A DNA stretch of 6,956 nucleotides from Gammaproteobacteria bacterium. Lineage in GTDB: Bacteria; Pseudomonadota; Gammaproteobacteria; BMS3Bbin11. The translations under genes were made by a program, and so were the position numbers. The notes below the pieces were generated by a model that had not been told where the DNA came from, searched no databases, and saw nothing but the letters and a program-made list of their open reading frames with translations. The stretch spans positions 1 to 6,956 of the forward strand of contig JAUWVE010000083.1 of NCBI GenBank assembly GCA_030617565.1. The letters run 5' to 3'. Positions 5,629 to 6,956 of the stretch are shown piece after piece (within the stretch, counting starts at the first letter, position 1; each line of letters opens with the position of its first letter).

Positions 5629-5764
5629 GTTCAAAGATCCAAGTTCCAAGCTAAAAGCTAAAAGCTTGCAGTATTTTGACTTGGAACTTGGAACTTGGAA
5701 CTTGGAACTTGGAACTTGGAACTTGGAACTTGGAACTTGAAACTTGGAACTTGAAACTTGAAAC
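5629..5764. repeat. Heptad foldback repeat element C, the longest array
   Basis: The right arm is twelve contiguous heptamers (5681-5764): nine TTGGAAC and three TTGAAAC, with the variants in the last four units nearest the response-regulator stop codon. The left arm keeps a 7-nt step, nearly all units starting with G: GTTCAAA, GATCCAA, GTTCCAA, two GCTAAAA, GCTTGCA. Then come GTATTTT and GAC, so TTTTGACTT bridges the arms exactly as in element B. The first three left units can pair with the right arm. The array ends one base before the stop codon of the response regulator at 5766 and lies between two co-directional genes. Confidence 0.9.
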
Positions 5765-5765
5765 T

Positions 5766-6398
5766 TTAATCTTCTTTACTCCTTTCCGCCAGCAATGCAA
5801 TCCGTACAAGCTCAGAGACAGAGCCGGCTTCCATTTTTGACATCAGATTAGCGCGGTGAGTTTCGATGGTTTTTACGCTGATGTCCAACTCACGAGCCAT
5901 GGTTTTGTTGGAGCACCCGGCGACTATACAGTCCAGCACCTGTTTTTCTCTGCTACTCAACTTCTGTAGACGATCACGGGCATCCTGACGGCGTTGTATA
6001 CTTATCTTCTGGCTGCGGCTTTTTTCTATTGCCTGTTGAATTCTGTCAATCAGGTGCTGATCATTGAATGGTTTCTCGATAAAATCAAAGACACCTGACT
6101 TGAAGGCCCGCACAGCCATTGGTACATCCGCATGTCCTGTAATAATGATCACTGGCAGAACAAAATTCTGCTGCTGCAATTCTTCCTGCAGATCAAGGCC
6201 GCTGAGGCCAGGCATACGCACATCCAGCACAACACAACCGGTCTGCTGATTTTTATAGCCGTCGAGAAAATCCTGTGCGGTAGCAAAGCACTGCACCGGC
6301 AACTGTACGGATTCAATCAGCCAGCGCAGGGAATCTCTGACGCTGGCATCGTCATCAACAATAAAAACAATAGCTCCGCTTTCTTCATTCACTGGCAT
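5766..6398 (-). CDS. FixJ-family response regulator (receiver plus LuxR-type helix-turn-helix)
   Basis: This 210-aa cytoplasmic transcription regulator is likely phosphorylated by the adjacent kinase. The receiver domain (about residues 11-125) has the acidic pocket VDDD (14-17), phospho-acceptor Asp59 in VVLDVRMPG, Thr87 in IIITGHADVPMAV, and Lys109 in FIEKPF. The GHADVP and FDFIEKPF blocks are typical of FixJ-type receivers. The output domain (about 145-205) reads LSSREKQVLDCIVAG and then KTIETHRANLMSKM, the LuxR/FixJ helix-turn-helix. The start at 6398 is chosen over the in-frame ATG at 6482 because it falls 4 nt after the kinase stop codon and leaves a normal receiver N-terminus; an AGG sits 7 nt upstream. 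Repeat element C follows the stop codon at once. The signal and target genes are unknown. Confidence 0.9.
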   Translation of the reverse strand: MPVNEESGAIVFIVDDDASVRDSLRWLIESVQLPVQCFATAQDFLDGYKNQQTGCVVLDVRMPGLSGLDLQEELQQQNFVLPVIIITGHADVPMAVRAFKSGVFDFIEKPFNDQHLIDRIQQAIEKSRSQKISIQRRQDARDRLQKLSSREKQVLDCIVAGCSNKTMARELDISVKTIETHRANLMSKMEAGSVSELVRIALLAERSKED

Positions 6399-6402
6399 GA
6401 AT

Positions 6403-6956
6403 TTACCTATCTCCAGGTTGTGGCAAGGCAAGACCAACAATAGTCTGTTGCCCTGAAGTATCAGTATACATAGTCCCGCCATGTGCTTCTATAATGGTGC
6501 GGCTGATCGACAGCCCCATACCCATACCCTCATCTTTCGTGGTGTAGAATGGATCAAATATCTGCTGCCGCTCACCGTCAGGCAGGCCTACACCGGTATC
6601 CCTTACTTCAATATTGAGCATATCAGCCTGCGTCATGGAAGAGACCACCTCGATCATTTTTTCGCCCTGCCAGGGAACATGTACCGCATCAATAGCATTC
6701 CGCAGCAAATTAAGCAGCACCTGTTCAATCTGGATAGCATCAACGATTAAAACGGGGAGATTTTCAGCAAGTGAAAGCGTCAGGGTGATCGATTTTCTTT
6801 CCATTTCGCTTCTTAGAAATCCACTAACCCGCGTAATCAATTCATTGATATCAACACGTTCATGATGCGGGTCCTCCTTGTTGACGAATGCGCGCATACG
6901 ACGGATGATCTTGGCGGCCCTTTCTGCTTCCTGTATTGACTGCTGCATTATTGCGG
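6403..6956 (-). CDS. Sensor histidine kinase, C-terminal part (5' end beyond window)
   Basis: The frame is open to the right edge, so this is the 3' portion only, about 183 residues. It starts in the second helix of the dimerisation domain (EAERAAKIIRRMRAFV); the phospho-acceptor His would lie just outside the window. The ATPase domain is complete: N box QVLLNLLRNAIDAV, G1 box VRDTGVGLP, F box IFDPFYTTK, and G2 box GMGMGLSISRTIIEAHGG. This pattern is the FixL/DctB-like kinase type, which pairs with FixJ-like regulators. The stop TAA at 6403-6405 is 4 nt before the regulator ATG, which indicates one operon with kinase first. The sensor domain is out of view, so the stimulus and membrane location are unknown. 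Confidence 0.9.
   Translation of the reverse strand, partial: AIMQQSIQEAERAAKIIRRMRAFVNKEDPHHERVDINELITRVSGFLRSEMERKSITLTLSLAENLPVLIVDAIQIEQVLLNLLRNAIDAVHVPWQGEKMIEVVSSMTQADMLNIEVRDTGVGLPDGERQQIFDPFYTTKDEGMGMGLSISRTIIEAHGGTMYTDTSGQQTIVGLALPQPGDR

Noticed and set aside
5681..5764. CRISPR-like array
   Set aside because: The units are contiguous 7-mers with no spacers, and no cas genes are present.
6399..6482. N-terminal extension of the response regulator from an ATG at 6482
   Set aside because: It would overlap the kinase gene by 80 bp and add a hydrophobic 28-residue stretch not found in FixJ-type receivers. The ATG at 6398 gives a normal N-terminus.

Overview
The window looks like a chromosomal segment of a gammaproteobacterium with roughly balanced base composition. 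The HrpA C-terminus at the left edge points to this group. So do the FixL/FixJ-style two-component pair and the Atm1-type exporter. The two Gly/Tyr-rich secreted proteins recall sulfur-globule or envelope proteins of sulfur-oxidising gammaproteobacteria, but that lifestyle is inference from composition only.

Layout from left to right. The 3' end of hrpA (+ strand) runs into a convergent DUF302 periplasmic protein (376-825, -). A gene-poor stretch (826-1203) follows; it holds a possible frameshifted relic and a rho-independent terminator. Next come two divergently transcribed secreted low-complexity proteins (1204-1878, - and 2044-2475, +) that share a control region with an inverted repeat. 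Then come an Atm1-type ABC exporter (2585-4375, -), a ModA-like periplasmic binding protein with its own terminator (4546-5520, -), and a response regulator plus histidine kinase operon (5766-6956, -), with the kinase cut by the window edge.

The most unusual content is intergenic. Three elements (291-370, 2483-2598, 5629-5764) share one architecture although their bases differ. Each has a degenerate left arm of 7-nt units, mostly beginning with G. A short spacer follows, ending in TTTTGAC in two of the three. Each then has a cleaner right arm of tandem heptamers ending in AC, which is the inverted counterpart of the left arm. Each abuts or overlaps the stop codon of a minus-strand gene, and in the middle element the ABC transporter's last codons and stop lie inside the repeat. 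No spacer/repeat alternation, transposase or U-tract is present, so they are not CRISPR arrays, insertion sequences or ordinary terminators. They look like a 3'-UTR family of heptad-periodic foldback repeats.

The genes do not form one pathway. The clearest functional group is the kinase and regulator operon, followed downstream by the binding protein, whose leader carries a perfect 16-bp palindrome. The binding protein has no transporter partners in view, so a sensing role or a separately encoded transporter are both possible.
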